From: Campanula takesimana
Taxonomy: Eukaryota > Streptophyta > Magnoliopsida > Asterales > Campanulaceae
Assembly (NCBI GenBank): GCA_026119855.1
Contig: JAOWBW010001047.1
Coordinates: 310,001 to 374,000, forward strand
DNA: 64,000 nt
Direction: 5' to 3'
The notes beneath the pieces were generated by a model that worked only from the letters and a program-made list of their open reading frames with translations, was not told the origin of the DNA and ran no database searches. Of this stretch, positions 11,208-22,149 are shown in pieces; positions within the stretch are counted from its first letter, which is position 1, and the number at the start of each line of letters is the position of its first letter. The position numbers were made by a program, and so were the translations under genes.

Positions 11208-12095
11208 AAGGCGCTCGCAGTGACTCTGGGTTGTTTCTATGTCAAAGAAAATATGCTCTAGATATTATTTCTGAAACTGGCTTGTTAGGAGCTAAACCTG
11301 CTGATTTTCCCATTATTCAAAATCACAAACTGGGTCTAGCTATAGGTAAGGAGCTCTTTGATCCCGAAAACAATCGACGGCTTGTGGGAAGACTTATCTA
11401 TCTCGCTGTTACCCGTCCGGATTTAGCCTACTCCCTCCACATTTTATCTCAGTTTATGCAAGCTCCTCGAGTCGAACATTGGGAAGCTGCCTTGCGAGTT
11501 GTCAGGTACCTTAAGGGCACACCTGGTCAGGGTATTGTCTTGACAAGTGACAGTAATTTGTCTTTGAGTGGTTGGTGCGATTCGGACTGGGTTTGCTTGC
11601 CCTACTACCCGAAAGTCACTAACAGGATGGTTGGTTTAGCTAGGCAATTCACCTATTTCGTGGAAAACTAAGAAACATGACACAGTGTCACGGTCTCTAC
11701 AGAGGCTAAATATCGATCTATGGCGGCCCTTACATGTGAATGAAATGGTTAAAAGGTCTTCTACTTAGCTTGGGAGTGCATCATCCAAGGCTATTCATCT
11801 CTTCTGTGATAGTCAATTAGCAATCCATCTTGCTCAAAATCCAGTTTTTTCATGAAAGGTCAAAATATATTGAAGTTAATTGTCATTTTGTCCGTGAAGC
11901 ACTCAAAGACGGTCTATTGCTCCTTCTTATGTTCCTACATCTACGCAGTTGGCGGATATATTGGCATATTATGTGGCCTTCCTATAGACGGGATAGCTGT
12001 GATCAGTTTTCAAACCACCAAGAAAAAATAGAAATGGGGTTAGTTATGCCAAGAGTTACTTGGGATTCAACCACTTGTCTCAGACATAAAAGGTG
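11208..12095 (+). pseudogene. Copia reverse transcriptase end and RNase H (continuation)
   Basis: Resumes the protein cut at 2315: GARSDSGLFLCQRKYALDII, GRLIYLAVTRPDLAYSLHIL, AALRVVRYLKGTPGQG, then the RNase H start SLSGWCDSDW. After about 11600 there are frame changes. Out of frame one can still follow the family pattern TVS-TEAKYR, FCDSQLAIHLAQNPVFHERSKYIE and HFVREALKDG. The 3' end decays, and no polypurine tract plus LTR is seen before 12095. Confidence 0.87.
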
Positions 12096-12100
12096 GTAGA

Positions 12101-13940
12101 TTGTCTATTAAGTGGATTATAGAACAATTGCCTTTGTTCACAGAGCTTCCCGATGATGCCTCCCGCCCTTTGATTGACATGTATACCCGGGCTTATATTT
12201 TTATATGCTTAGGGGCATATCTGATGCCAGATACAAGAAATTCTTTGGTAAAGTTGTTGTACCCCCCACTGCTTAGGGACGTGGACATGATTAAGAATTA
12301 TAGTTGGGGTAGTGCAGTGTTAGCCTTTTTGTATCGGGAGTTATGTGTAGCGACGAAGCGCGATTCGAAAGGCTGTGCTGGATTCTTAACAATAGTACAT
12401 GTATGTCAATTATATTTGATTATACTGTATTATACTAGTGAAGAAAATATGTTTTTTATACGTGACACTAATTTTTATCTTTATTTTTTTAGCTTTGGGC
12501 TTGGGAAAGGTTGATGTGTACACGACCAAGGACACGGGGAGATGCCATACTTTAGGAGAATGCATTATTGTCATATGGTTGCAGGTATTCTAAAATTACT
12601 ACATTAACTGCACATGATATGTTATGTATTTCTTCATTTTTTTACTTACTACTTTTTATGTCAATTGCTCCATACGTAGGTGGCAAGGTCCCTTGTCGTT
12701 TTCGCATATTACAGCTCACAACCTCTATGGATAGCAAGATCAACTAACGTATTTAACTGAGAATCAAGTTCTGTGGCAGCCATACTCAGGTGTCCTAGGT
12801 CCAGATTATCGCTTCCAGGGACAGGCTATATGGAGAACGAAGGCGCCCCTTATTTGCTTTGATAGGGTTGAGTGGCACCTTCCAGATCGCGTTATGAGGT
12901 AGTTCGGGATGTTACAACGTATACCTGGGCCATTTGACACGAGTACGTACCTGCATGCAATTGATCGGCGAGGTCGGTCATAGGTTGATTGGGTGGTCTT
13001 CCACGGACAGTACATAGGATTGTGGAACCAACGGGCACTTTCGTTCGTTTCTGGGCAGTATGGTGTCGAGGATGTACCTTACACCCATGACTATATGTTA
13101 TGGTACAGACGTATTACCCGGTTATTTATCCAGCATCCAGAAGATGTAAAGGAGGAGGGGTACACAGCACATTCTAGTTGTTACGAGGGTTTGGTAAGCT
13201 AAATACTACATATAACACTTTTACCATTTTACCATTTTATCATCATAATTATATTCTATTTAATTGATTTCAACAGATTCAAAACCTTCAGCGCGCGTAC
13301 ATATCTAATAAGAATGCCATATCTATGGCAGACCCATACGACCCAGCCTCAGAACAACTAATTCTTCCCCATCGTCACATCACAAAATCCTTAGCAGCTA
13401 CTAGAGAGCTGAAATGACTGGATGCCCTCCAAGCTCCCCCACCACCAGAAGATCGTGTTCTAGGGGTGCCACAAAGGCGAAATCAGGTCCGTAGACATGC
13501 TCGACACGTGCAGGACGATCCAGAGATACAACCAGATATGGGGTTACATGATGAGAAAGAGGAGAGAGAGGAGGCAGAGAATGAAGAGGACGATGCCGAG
13601 GATCTAAACACCTTTAGAGACTCTAACTCTTTCTCCCAGGGAGGAAAACCTACAGGATTCCTCCCCAGAGTAGTATCACTCAGATGGATTATACTCCAAC
13701 TCCACCTCCAGGGATGGGTTTTACATCATATGCTTCTGGGGGTGGGAGTGGGAGTGGAAGTCAAAGCTTTGGTCTACCTCCGATGTCATTTTTGTAATTT
13801 CCATCTTTTGGTAGAGGTACCATCGTTATCACATCAAACATCTACATCATATTTGGGTCGTGCATTTTTTCGCATGTTGCCGATGAGAGGTGATAAGACA
13901 CGTAATCCTCCTAGCAATTACACCCCATGTGCTTATCCCT
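12101..13940 (+). pseudogene. Plant mobile domain (PMD) protein remnant, intron-containing
   Basis: The first exon (about 12101-12390) shows the PMD core: EQLPLFTELPDDAS, YTRAYIFICLGAYLMPD and YSWGSAVLAFLYRELC. A donor-like GTACATG near 12391 and an acceptor TTTTAG ending at 12492 lead to a second exon (LWAWERL). A third exon from about 12679 (WQGPLSFSHITAHNLY; VDWVVFHGQYIGLWNQR) ends near a GTAAGC donor at 13196, and a fourth starts after CAACAG near 13276 (IQNLQRAYISNKNAI; PYDPASEQLILPHRH). The tail is acidic (EKEEREEAENEEDDAED). In-frame stops (in WERL..ILxEN, NLYGxQDQ and RELKxLDA) make it a pseudogene. It belongs to the group often annotated 'phosphatase 7 long form homologue'; the biochemical role of these proteins is unknown. 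The N-terminus is missing at the copia junction. Confidence 0.8.
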
Positions 13941-13946
13941 GACGGA

Positions 13947-14047
13947 TTTCCTATGTGACCGGGATGTGGTCACTACATATTTGGATTGAGTAATGTAAAA
14001 TTTGTTAGACGTGTTATTCTATCCTATATGATCGGGACGTGTTATTT
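13947..14047. repeat. Repeat block with GTGACC...GGTCAC dyad, left copy
   Basis: CCTATGTGACCGGGATGTGG followed by TCACTA at about 13950, and a diverged second copy (ATCCTATATGATCGGGACGT) at 14021. The pair recurs at 14985-15083, about 1 kb away. Confidence 0.7.
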
Positions 14048-14134
14048 TATCAAAACTGTCAAAATCGGCACTACCATGCCGTTTTTATCAGAACTGTCAA
14101 AACCGGCACTACTAATGCCGGTTTTATCGGAACT
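14047..14134. repeat. Two-unit ~44 bp repeat with palindromic CGGCACTA-N-TGCCG
   Basis: CGGCACTACCATGCCG and CCGGCACTACTAATGCCGG lie in near-identical surroundings (AAAACTGTCAAAA before, TTTTATCNGAACTG after). A TATA-like TTTAAAAGGC at 14155 follows, so this may be promoter DNA of the downstream exon fragment. Confidence 0.55.
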
Positions 14135-14337
14135 GAATATCCAGACTACTTCCCTTTAAAAGGCACGGTAACCTCACACCTAATTCAAAAAAACTCAAAA
14201 ATTGATCCATCTCTCCCCCACCCTTAGAATCGTCGTTCCTATTCCTCTGGTCAAGCCTTCGCTCCTCAATCTCATCTTTCTCAAATCCATCTCCACTGCC
14301 TCTTATTCCTGGTCCCGCTGGGGTCGTCCAGTCCGCC

Positions 14338-14960
14338 ATGCGCCGGAAAACCTCCGCCCCTCAACCTTCTCAAGGATCCTTGATCTCAACACAAGAGTAT
14401 ATAAGGAGAGCAATTGAAGAGCCGGTAGAGGATGAACATTTCCAACGCAGTCCTTGGCTATCTGCAATGGAGTTTCTTACTGTAGAGGGTACATATTATC
14501 TGTTGAACACTATCAAGAAGAAATGCTTCAAAGTTGACAGGGTGGATCAGGTATAATATCAGGATTAATTATTGTTAAGATATATGTAAAAATAATTGAT
14601 CGATACATTTTTGTATGTTCTATTAGGTTGTTGTTGTTGTTAAGTCCATCGGAAAGTGCTTACTGAGAGTGAGTTTCAAGTGAAATAACTGTTGGTTTTG
14701 TTATGATACTTAAGGAGGTATAATGTATTAAATTATAAAAGTAAGTACACTTTGGAATCATCATTAATATTTCCATCTAAATGTTTGTTTTATAATTTAG
14801 GTTGTTTTTTTTGCCCCCACACGATCAGCACGTTACCTTAACATTACACTTGGTAATGTGTTCAAGGTATGCATTTTCTTAATACTACTGATTTTTTTTT
14901 AATATCACATAGTGAGTGACGTTAAGTTCATTTCGTTTGCAGGAATTCCCTAAGGATGGT
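14338..14960 (+). pseudogene. Unrecognised multi-exon gene fragment within the MULE
   Basis: An ATG at 14338 opens a 71-residue stretch (MRRKTSAPQPSQGSLISTQE; PWLSAMEFLTVEGTYYLLNT; IKKKCFKVDRVDQ) ending at a donor-like CAG/GTATAA near 14551. Possible later exons follow TTAG near 14626 (VVVVVKSIGKCLLR), TTTAG near 14800 (APTRSARYLNITLGNVFK, ending AAG/GTATGC near 14866) and TGCAG at 14941. I do not recognise the family. It could be captured host gene sequence in the MULE or part of a MULE accessory gene. It sits between the two copies of the GTGACC/GGTCAC block. Confidence 0.4.
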
Positions 14961-14984
14961 TAAGTTCATTTGATTAATGTAATA

Positions 14985-15083
14985 TTTCCTATGTGACCGG
15001 GATGTGGTCACTGAATTTTTGGTATAATAAATGTTGCAAATTTGTTGAATGTTTTATCCTATGTGACCGGGATGTGGTCACTA
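14985..15083. repeat. Repeat block with GTGACC...GGTCAC dyad, right copies
   Basis: Two copies of TATGTGACCGGGATGTGGTC at about 14989 and 15059, same orientation as 13950. The linker (ATGTTGCAAATTTGTTGAAT) resembles that of the left block. Confidence 0.7.
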
Positions 15084-15301
15084 AATATTTGGGATGGTTA
15101 ATGAAGGATTTATCAAGTAAAAACCAACATTCTGCTATCATTCACATGAAACACTAAATAATATAAAGTACTAAATAAAAAAACTAAAAATGCAAATAAA
15201 ATAACATTCACGGATAATAAAATATATTACAAGTTAAATTAAAACAACAATACTTAATAATTTAAAGCACTAAATAGAAAAACTAATAATGCAAATAACA
15301 T
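15084..15301. other. AT-rich 3' flank of the MULE transposase
   Basis: Contains a diverged direct repeat of about 60 bp (CACTAAATAATATAAAGTAC versus CAATACTTAATAATTTAAAG, both leading to ATGCAAATAA). No coding signal. Probably the transposase 3' untranslated region, since the stop codon is at 15302-15304. Confidence 0.5.
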
Positions 15302-16034
15302 TTAATTTTTCTCACTAATAGTTGGACACCTTCTTCGTGTATGACCTTCTCCCTTGCATATCCCGCAATGAAACTTCTTTTTCTCCACTTGCCAATCCAT
15401 CTTATTTCTCAATCACTTTGATCGAGGTCTTCCTTGCTTCTTATCACGTCGATGCATCGGGTTAGGATAAAAACTTGGGACATGACCATCTACATCCCAA
15501 TAAGCCTCGTCCATGTATTGTAGTACGACTCAAGACTGTAACATGAATCAATAAAATTCAAACCATCGACATGATGGGCCTTCAAGCATGCAAGAAGATG
15601 TGAACAAGGGTAATGATATTGCACCCATTTGCCACAAGTGCATGTTCGATGACCCAACTCCACGACTTGAACCCTTCCACCTCTTTCACCGCGTTTTCCA
15701 GTTGTCACTTGATAAACTCCCATTGACGTATTGTTAAACCTTCTAACATGATGATAGCCAGCCTTCTTCAAGTTGAAGTCATATTTATTTGAACCTTTGA
15801 CTGAACTGTAGTCTCGCATTTATGTTGGGGTTACCAGGATACCCCCTAATGCCCTTATTGATCCTGAGAGTCTATTTTGAAAGTATTCCCACACCTATAG
15901 AAGGCAGTCTCAACAATTGCTGAAAAGGCATCCTCGTGCTCTTTTCATGACACCATTAAAAACTTCGGACAAATTGTAGTCTTAATGCCGTACCTATATC
16001 CGGAATCATGCGCCAATGACCACTTTCTAGCATC
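15302..16034 (-). pseudogene. MULE transposase, C-terminal part (SWIM finger and zinc knuckle)
   Basis: Read leftwards from 16034: ARKWSLAHDSGYRYGIKTT and FSAIVETAFYRCG match the region after the MULE catalytic core. Then comes a SWIM zinc finger (CTCGKWVQYHYPCSHLLAC, about 15590-15645), and finally a CCHC knuckle (CGICKGEGHTRRRC, about 15325-15370) with a TAA at 15302-15304. Stops near 15945 and 15875 and a frame change near 15505 inactivate it. The upstream part continues at 26591 across the hAT insertion. MULE transposases cut and paste DNA using a DDE core; the SWIM finger is typical of the MuDR group. Confidence 0.88.
16027..16034. repeat. 8-bp target duplication of the hAT element (CTAGCATC / CCAGCATC)
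   Basis: CTAGCATC precedes the left terminal repeat and CCAGCATC (26591-26598) follows the right one, 7 of 8 identical. It falls inside the transposase reading (LDARKW), which rejoins when the hAT element is removed. Confidence 0.85.
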
Positions 16035-16613
16035 CAGGCCCGTCTCAATCATTATAGAGGCCCTGTGCGAAATGTATATATTGGGCCTCATTTAAAAAAT
16101 CAATATGATGAATGTAATATGTATTAATCATGATAATTTTATACAAATATTAAGCAGAATTTATAATTGATCATAAACTTTCAACACATATTTTATTTAA
16201 CAAATAAATCCTACCTGCACTCTTTGAAGCACAATTATCACTATCTAATCACAGAACGGACATTATAAATAATTAAGAAATCCGAACATAGAACCACAAG
16301 TGATACAATAATAAAACAATATGAAATTATGTACTGTATCAATATTGAATTCAAGACTAAAAAATATACTTACTGAATTAAATTTCAAAAATAGATAAAA
16401 AAGAAAAAAAAAAGAAAAAAAGAAAAAAAAGAGTATTTCTGTAGAGAATAACAACCTTGAAGGAAGGGTAAAGTGGGAGTGGGACAGAGATCCTGAGTCC
16501 CTCACCAAACACCGATCGGAACTCGGATATGGCATAGAAGTAGAACGGAATTGAGGGTCAGTTCATGTATCAATGGTTAATTGTGGGCAATTGAAGAATG
16601 AAGGTGTAAAATA

Positions 16614-16851
16614 CTCCCTGTGTCCCGACTAAGGTTCTTAGTTTCTTTTTTGATTTGTCCCAGACTAAGATTCTTAGTTGCTTTATTACCTAAAATGGAC
16701 CATGGGACCCACTTGTCATTTTCACAACAAAACTCCATACCCACTTATCTCTCATACTTTCTCTTACTTACTTTTTCATACTCACAACATTTACTTTTTC
16801 TTAAACTCCGTGTAAAGTCAAACTAAGAACCTTAGTCCGGGACAGAGGGAG
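16614..16851. mobile_element. Stowaway-like MITE (Tc1/mariner type)
   Basis: Terminal inverted repeats CTCCCTGTGTCCCGACTAAG (left) and the inverse ending GTCCGGGACAGAGGGAG (right), with TA at 16612-16613 and 16852-16853. About 238 bp, no coding capacity. The CTCCCT end and TA duplication are diagnostic of Stowaway elements. It lies inside the hAT element. Confidence 0.93.
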
Positions 16852-17108
16852 TATAAATGGTTTTTTTCACCGTTTTCGACTTCTTCTTGTTACTAGCGCA
16901 AGGAATTGCCGGCATCCTTCCTTCAATCAAGCCTCTGAACTTTGCGATTTCCCTATTAGAAGAAGCTTTGCTGTTTGATCTTCTTCGCGTGATTTCAGAG
17001 ATTGATTTTCACGTTGCCGTTTCTTCGTTTAATGCGATCCATCGTCATAGTGCAGCAACCTATGTATTTGGGCTAGGTATTCAATGGGACAAGGTTAGAA
17101 ATTTGGAG

Positions 17109-17113
17109 GCCCC
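17109..17113. repeat. Target-site duplication of element B (GCCCC)
   Basis: GCCCC precedes the left LTR and is repeated exactly at 26528-26532 after the right LTR. Confidence 0.88.
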
Positions 17114-17560
17114 TGTAAGTACCCCAATCTAAACTTAGACCAACTTAGAGGAATTCTTAGCACCATTCAGGGATAAGCTGATAGGCTAGGACCTCACTAG
17201 GATAAACCAAGAACATTAAGACTGTTCTGGAATTAAACTTAGAAAAATCCAGAAGCTCGCCATGCTGAGTCGTACGGATTGTTTGGGTACTAGAAGGGCC
17301 CAGCCGTACGGTTGGTTTGGGTGCCTTCAGTCCCTATAAATTAAGACCTTGCTGATCATTTCAGGGGGGGAGAAACTTTTTGTGATCTAAAACTCTACAG
17401 AATTGAGAGTAGAACACAATCACAAACACATTTGAGTGAAAGAGAGAAAAAGATAGGTTAGAACCAAATATTGGTGAGGCCTCCTTCTCCCCCATCTTCT
17501 CTTCATCTCTTGTTATATTTTCATTTGGCTCATTTACTTACTTATGTCTTTACATTTCTT
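17114..17560 (+). repeat. 5' LTR of element B, truncated
   Basis: Matches 24974-25420 closely, with CGTACGG motifs at 17270 and 17304 and a TATA box at 17335. Similarity to the 3' LTR stops at about 17560. Confidence 0.88.
17269..17340 (+). promoter_or_regulatory. U3 promoter of element B: CGTACGG pair plus TATA
   Basis: GTCGTACGGATTGTTTGGG and GCCGTACGGTTGGTTTGGG, about 34 bp apart, lie just upstream of CCCTATAAATT at 17332. Element C has the same arrangement. Confidence 0.55.
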
Positions 17561-17619
17561 GTATATACTCTTGTTCATGATATTAAGACGCATTGCAAAA
17601 TTCCTATTTTGACTCAAAA

Positions 17620-18370
17620 AGGAACATAGAAGACTTCACACAACGTGCACTCGACCTTGTGCACGTCTCAAAACCTGGGATGGATGCCACGATGCAGCTT
17701 GATTGGCGCTCTTGTGCCCTTCTCGCGCATACGGGTCCATTCCACCTCTCCTTCCAAGCCGAGTAAACCACACATTGTCCGTGACACATAAATACCGTGA
17801 CCATTGTTGGTTTTTGGTCTAGCTCACGTCATCACGTCCCTACTATGTGTCCAAACATTAATTATGGCCAAGTTAACGCCCAAGCTCATGACTCCTTGTG
17901 AAAGCAAGTGTGACCAAGGTCATTTTGACCCGGTCCTTGACCTATGCGTTAATTTCAACCATAATTAACCAAAGTCACGCATTAGCGATAGGGTGACACT
18001 GTTTCCTTAAGTTCTATTGTTTGGCCCATCCTAATCATCCTTAAGCCCGAGGTTAAGGTCCGAGATCCCTCATCTTAATGAGGTCATGCTGGAATTTCGT
18101 TGAAGCGTTAAGTCAATCTTGACCTCAACCGGGGCTTACCTATGATAAGAATGGCCCGCGCACTGGAACTTTGTGACACACTAGACCCTAGGTTTGGTTC
18201 TTTTGGTCGGTGGAAGCCGTGTGCCCTATAGGACCCTCGCCCGGGATAGTCCGTCCTTGGGAGCGTGCAATACAGGTGAAAAACGAGGGGTCGATGGATG
18301 TAGTGATGGCCTCCACTGATCCATGATTTAGAATAGTTGCGGAAAAGAAGAGAAGTCTTTTCCAACCATT
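17620..18370 (+). other. Conserved leader of elements B and C
   Basis: Collinear with 39145-39925 in C. The stretch around 18218-18310 (CCCTATAGGACCCTCGCCCG; GGGAGCGTGCAATACAGGTG) is almost identical although flanking parts differ. No open frame is shared, so conservation is likely at RNA or DNA level. Confidence 0.6.
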
Positions 18371-18479
18371 TAGGGACAAAAATGCGTTTTAAGTAAACTT
18401 GAACGAATAATTAATTGCACCTTGCATGAATTTGCTCCGTTTTGCTTCTCGTCTTTGACACATTACTTTCTTGCGTTAA

Positions 18480-20445
18480 CAAGCGTCATTTCGTTAAGTC
18501 CTTGGACGGATCCCAGTTATCCTCCAAGATCTCTGTTAAATCCCTAGGCATGGTCCCCTAGGTCCCCGTCAAGATTCTCATTAAATACCTAGGAATAGTC
18601 CCCTAGGAAGTCAGACAATTCCTTGGATGGATCCCTGTTATCCTCCAAGATCTCGTTAAGTCTTAGGATTAGTTTATTAAGCTCCCGTTAAGTCCTTAGG
18701 AATAGTCCCCTAGGATGTCAGTCAATTCCTTGGATGGATCCCTGTTATCCTCCAAGATCTCGTTAAGTCTTAGGATTAGTTTCTTAAGATCCCGTTAAGT
18801 CTTTAGGAATAGTCCCCTAGGAAGTGAGTCAATTCCTTGGATGGATCCTTGTTATCCTCAAAGATCTCGTTAAGTATTAAAGATTAGTTTCTTAAGCTCC
18901 CGTTAAGTCCTTAGGAATAGTCCCCTAGGAAGTCAGTCAATTCCTTGGATGGATCCCTGTTATCCTCCAAGATCTCGTTAAGTCTTAGGATTAGTTTCTT
19001 CAGCTCCCGTTAAGTCCTTAGGAATATTCCCCTAGGAAGTCAGTCAATTCCTTGGATGGATCCCTGTTATCCTCCAAGATCTCGTTAAGTCTTAGGATTA
19101 GTTTCTTAAGCTCCCATTAAATACCTAGGAATAGTCCCCTAGGAAGTCAGTCAATTCCTTGGATGGATCCCTGTTATCCTCTAGGATCTCGTTAAGTCTT
19201 AGGATTAGTTTCTTAAGCTCCCGTTAAGTCCTTAGGAATAGTCCCCTAGAAAGTTAGTCAATTCCTTGGATGGATCCCTGTTATCCTCCAAAATCTCATT
19301 AAGTCTTAGGATTAGTTTCTTAAGCTGCCGTTAAGTCCATAGGAATAGTCCCATAGGAAGTCACTCAATTCCTTGGATGGATCCCTGTTATCCTCCAAGA
19401 TCTCGTTAAGTCTTAGGATTAGTTTCTTAAGCTCCCGTTAAGTCCTTAGGAATAGTCCCCTAGGAAGTCAGTCAATTCCTTGGATGGATCCTTGTTATCC
19501 TCAAAGATCTCGTGAAGTATTAAAGATTAGTTTCTTAAGCTCCCATTAAGTCCTTAGGAATAGTCCCCTAGGAAGTCAGTCAATTCCTTGGATGGATCCC
19601 TGTTATCCTCCAAGATCTCGTTAAGTCTTAGGATTAGTTTCTTAAGCTCCCGTTAAGTCCTTAGGAATATTCCCCTAGGAAGTCAGTCAATTCCTTGGAT
19701 GGATCCCTGTTATCCTCCAAGATCTCGTTAAGTCTTAGGATTAGTTTCTTAAGCTTCCGTTAAATACCTAGGAATAGTCCCCTAGGAAGTCAGTCAACTC
19801 CTTGGATGGATCCCTGTTATCCTCTAGGATCTCGTTAAGTCTTAGGATTAGTTTCTTAAGCTCCCATTAAGTCCTTAGGAATAGTCCCCTAGGAAGTCAG
19901 TCAATTCCTTGGATGGATCCCTGTTATCCTCCAAAATCTCGTTAAGTCTTAGGATTAGTTTCTTAAGCTGCCGTTAAGTCCTTAGGAATAGTCCCCTAGG
20001 AAGTCAGTCAATTCCTTGGATGGATCCCTGTTATCCTCCAAGATCTCGTTAAGTCTTAGGATTAGTTTCTTAAGCTCCCATTAAGTCCTTAGGAATAGTC
20101 CCCTAGGAAGCCAGACAATTCTTTGGATGGATCCCTGTTATCTTTAAGATCTCGTTAAGTCTTAGGATTAGTTTCGTAAGCCCTCGTTAAGTCCTTAGGA
20201 ATAGTCCCCTAGGAAGTCAGTCAATTCCTTGGATGGATCCCTGTTATCCTCCAAGATATCGGATTAGTTTCTTAAGCTCCCGTTAAGTCCTTAAGAATAG
20301 TCCCCTAGTAAGTCAGTCGAGTCCTTGGATGGATCCCCGTTATCCTCCAAGAAATTAGTCGAGTCCGTGGGTGGATCCCCGTTATCCTCCAAGAATTCAG
20401 TCGAGTACATGGATGGATCCCCGTTATCCTCCAAGAAGTCAGTCA
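18480..20445 (+). repeat. 107-bp tandem repeat array (about 18 units), element B
   Basis: The units contain TTCCTTGGATGGATCCCTG, TCCAAGATCTCGTTAAGTC and GGAATAGTCCCCTAGGAAGT at a steady spacing of 107-108 bp. First and last units are degenerate, and the last ones shorten to about 60 bp. Several units share pair-wise changes (CTCTAGGATC versus CTCCAAGATC; TTCCCCTAGG versus GTCCCCTAGG) in a repeating order, which suggests higher-order block duplication. Confidence 0.95.
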
Positions 20446-20481
20446 TGTTCGTCTTTTCCTCTTAAAATTCTAAACCCGTTC

Positions 20482-20562
20482 GAACTACGGTGACCTGAGC
20501 CTCTCATCGCGTGGGAACCCCTCCCTCGTGGTGAGGGAAACGTAGGCAACTTCGGCCCGGTT
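20482..20562 (+). other. Type-2 structured motif, element B copy 1
   Basis: GAACTACG (20482) and CGTAG (20541) are outer arms. The inner part is an extended hairpin (CCCCTCCCTCGTGGTGAGGG). The loop strand GACC can pair with GGTT at 20559 with one wobble. Confidence 0.55.
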
Positions 20563-20748
20563 AATCCTTTAAAAAAAAAAAAAAAAAAAAACTTTCCCAA
20601 ACTGAAAAAATGGAGATCAAGTTTTCTTAAAATAAAAGATCAATTTTTTCCTAAAAGGCTAATCCGCTAACGAAGCGTTCTTCTCAAATCCCGATTATAA
20701 TTTCACCTTGAGGTTTAATATGCTAAAAGTCCTTCGCGGTCTTGTCCA

Positions 20749-21114
20749 TTGGAAACATTGACCAATGAATCCACATCTGAATTGGCGTCCGAGACAACCG
20801 TCCACATGAACAACAAGATCAAAAGTTTGGAACACCGTTTGCAAGAAGGGGACCTAGTTTCGAAAGCCCAAGAGAGGCTACATCAAATGGAGAATTGTAC
20901 CCTCGCCGGGTGCCATGCAGAAAGGCTACGCACCTTGGAAGGAAATCACCAAAAGGAGATGGCCAAAGCAAACTCCCAACTCATGAGTAGACGAATCCGG
21001 CTATTACAACACCAAGCCAAGTGGAGACCTCGCGACATCTTTCCCGATGACACGGAACCCGAGTTCCCCGTAGGAGACATGGAACATGCCTCCGAAAACC
21101 CCTCCAACAATTGA
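20749..21114 (+). pseudogene. Gag-like coiled-coil remnant of element B
   Basis: An open frame of 121 codons from the ATG at 20749 (METLTNESTSELASETTVHM), rich in Glu, Lys, Gln and Leu with heptad-like spacing (NNKIKSLEHRLQEGDL; KAQERLHQMENC), ending DMEHASENPSNN. It occupies the place of the gag remnants of A and C. No zinc knuckle or catalytic domain follows. A link to gag rests on position and coiled-coil character only. Confidence 0.45.
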
Positions 21115-22088
21115 GGCAGAAAATGGACCATCGCCCTTCATAGGAGCCCATCCCTAAAAAATAAAAAAATAATAAAAAAAATAGAGTCTTCCAGCCTCGT
21201 AGGATCTAGACTTTCATCAAAGTCTGTCTTGGACTGTGTCTTTTTATGTTTACAGAGGTCCGCACTTGAACATGTATGTATAAAGTTATCTAAATAAAAT
21301 AGTCATTTTCCTTCAATTCTCTCTAGACTTGAGACATTATTTGCAATATACATTTACTCTTGAAATTGCCTTGCTTGTTATTATCAATTGATCGCTACGT
21401 CCCTAAAATGATGAATTGGCTTCTAAGCATACTAGTCAATGACGACTCATTAAGGATGAATGTACCTAACACAAATGGAAAATGCTAAATGCAAACAATT
21501 AATCTTGATGTGAATAAATGTTGTGATCAATTGGCATGAAGAAACCATTAATGGCAAGCCTTCCTCTATACACATCCCCGATACACATTTCCCGATACAC
21601 AACCCGGTACACCTTTCCTATACAAATTCTTGATGCACATCAAAGGCATCCCAAGACAAAGAAAAGGCAAGGATGTTGTTGCTCAACCACCAAGATTCAA
21701 TCGTGATCGCACGTGCTCAACCAAGCAAAGGACTTCCCGGATCTTCAAAGTCAAAGTGAGAAGTGACAGACATTCCACCAAGGGGCTACAAATGAGCCAA
21801 TGTCCAAGATAGCAAGTTGGGGCTAATGTTTCCCCTCTCCCTAAAAAAAATTAAAAAAAAATGAAAAAGGAAATGAGGAGAGGGAAAGGAAATGAATATA
21901 TGGAAAGAAGGAAAGGAAATGAATATATGCGAAGAGGAAGTCTGCCTCAAAAACTCACCAAGTTCACTGCAAAAGTCCACCTCAAAGAACATCCCGAGGA
22001 GTTCACCGCAAAGCAAAACGATCTACATCAGCAAAGCAACAACATCCTTCGAAAGGACACCAACTTCGACAAAAGACGATCCACGGCC
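21115..22088 (+). other. Interior of element B without recognisable gene
   Basis: Parts correspond to C at about 41262-41930 (CCTAGACTTGAGGCATTATT-like; GATGAATTGGCTTC versus GATGAGTTGATTCC). A-rich runs near 21845. No protein domain on either strand. Confidence 0.55.
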
Positions 22089-22149
22089 GAACTACGGCGA
22101 CCTGAGCTCCTCAAACTGAGGGGAACGTAGGCAACCTTCGGGTCCGGTC
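22089..22149 (+). other. Type-2 structured motif, element B copy 2
   Basis: GAACTACG with CGTAG outer arms, inner CCTC-AAACT-GAGG hairpin, loop strand GACC and downstream GGTC (22146). Confidence 0.6.

Larger units (their letters stand above)
1..12095 (+). mobile_element. Decayed Ty1/copia retrotransposon, left end outside window
   Basis: GAG-pre-integrase, integrase, reverse transcriptase and RNase H follow in Ty1/copia order on the plus strand, split by element A (2316-11202). Neither LTR nor primer site is visible: the left end is beyond the window, and the right end stops near 12095 where plant mobile domain sequence begins, without a 3' LTR. Premature stops and frame changes show it is dead. 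The right boundary is set only by where the next homology starts. Confidence 0.85.

Noticed and set aside
16857..17132. Open frame of 91 codons in the hAT element
   Set aside because: No transposase motif, and it runs across the hAT/element B junction.
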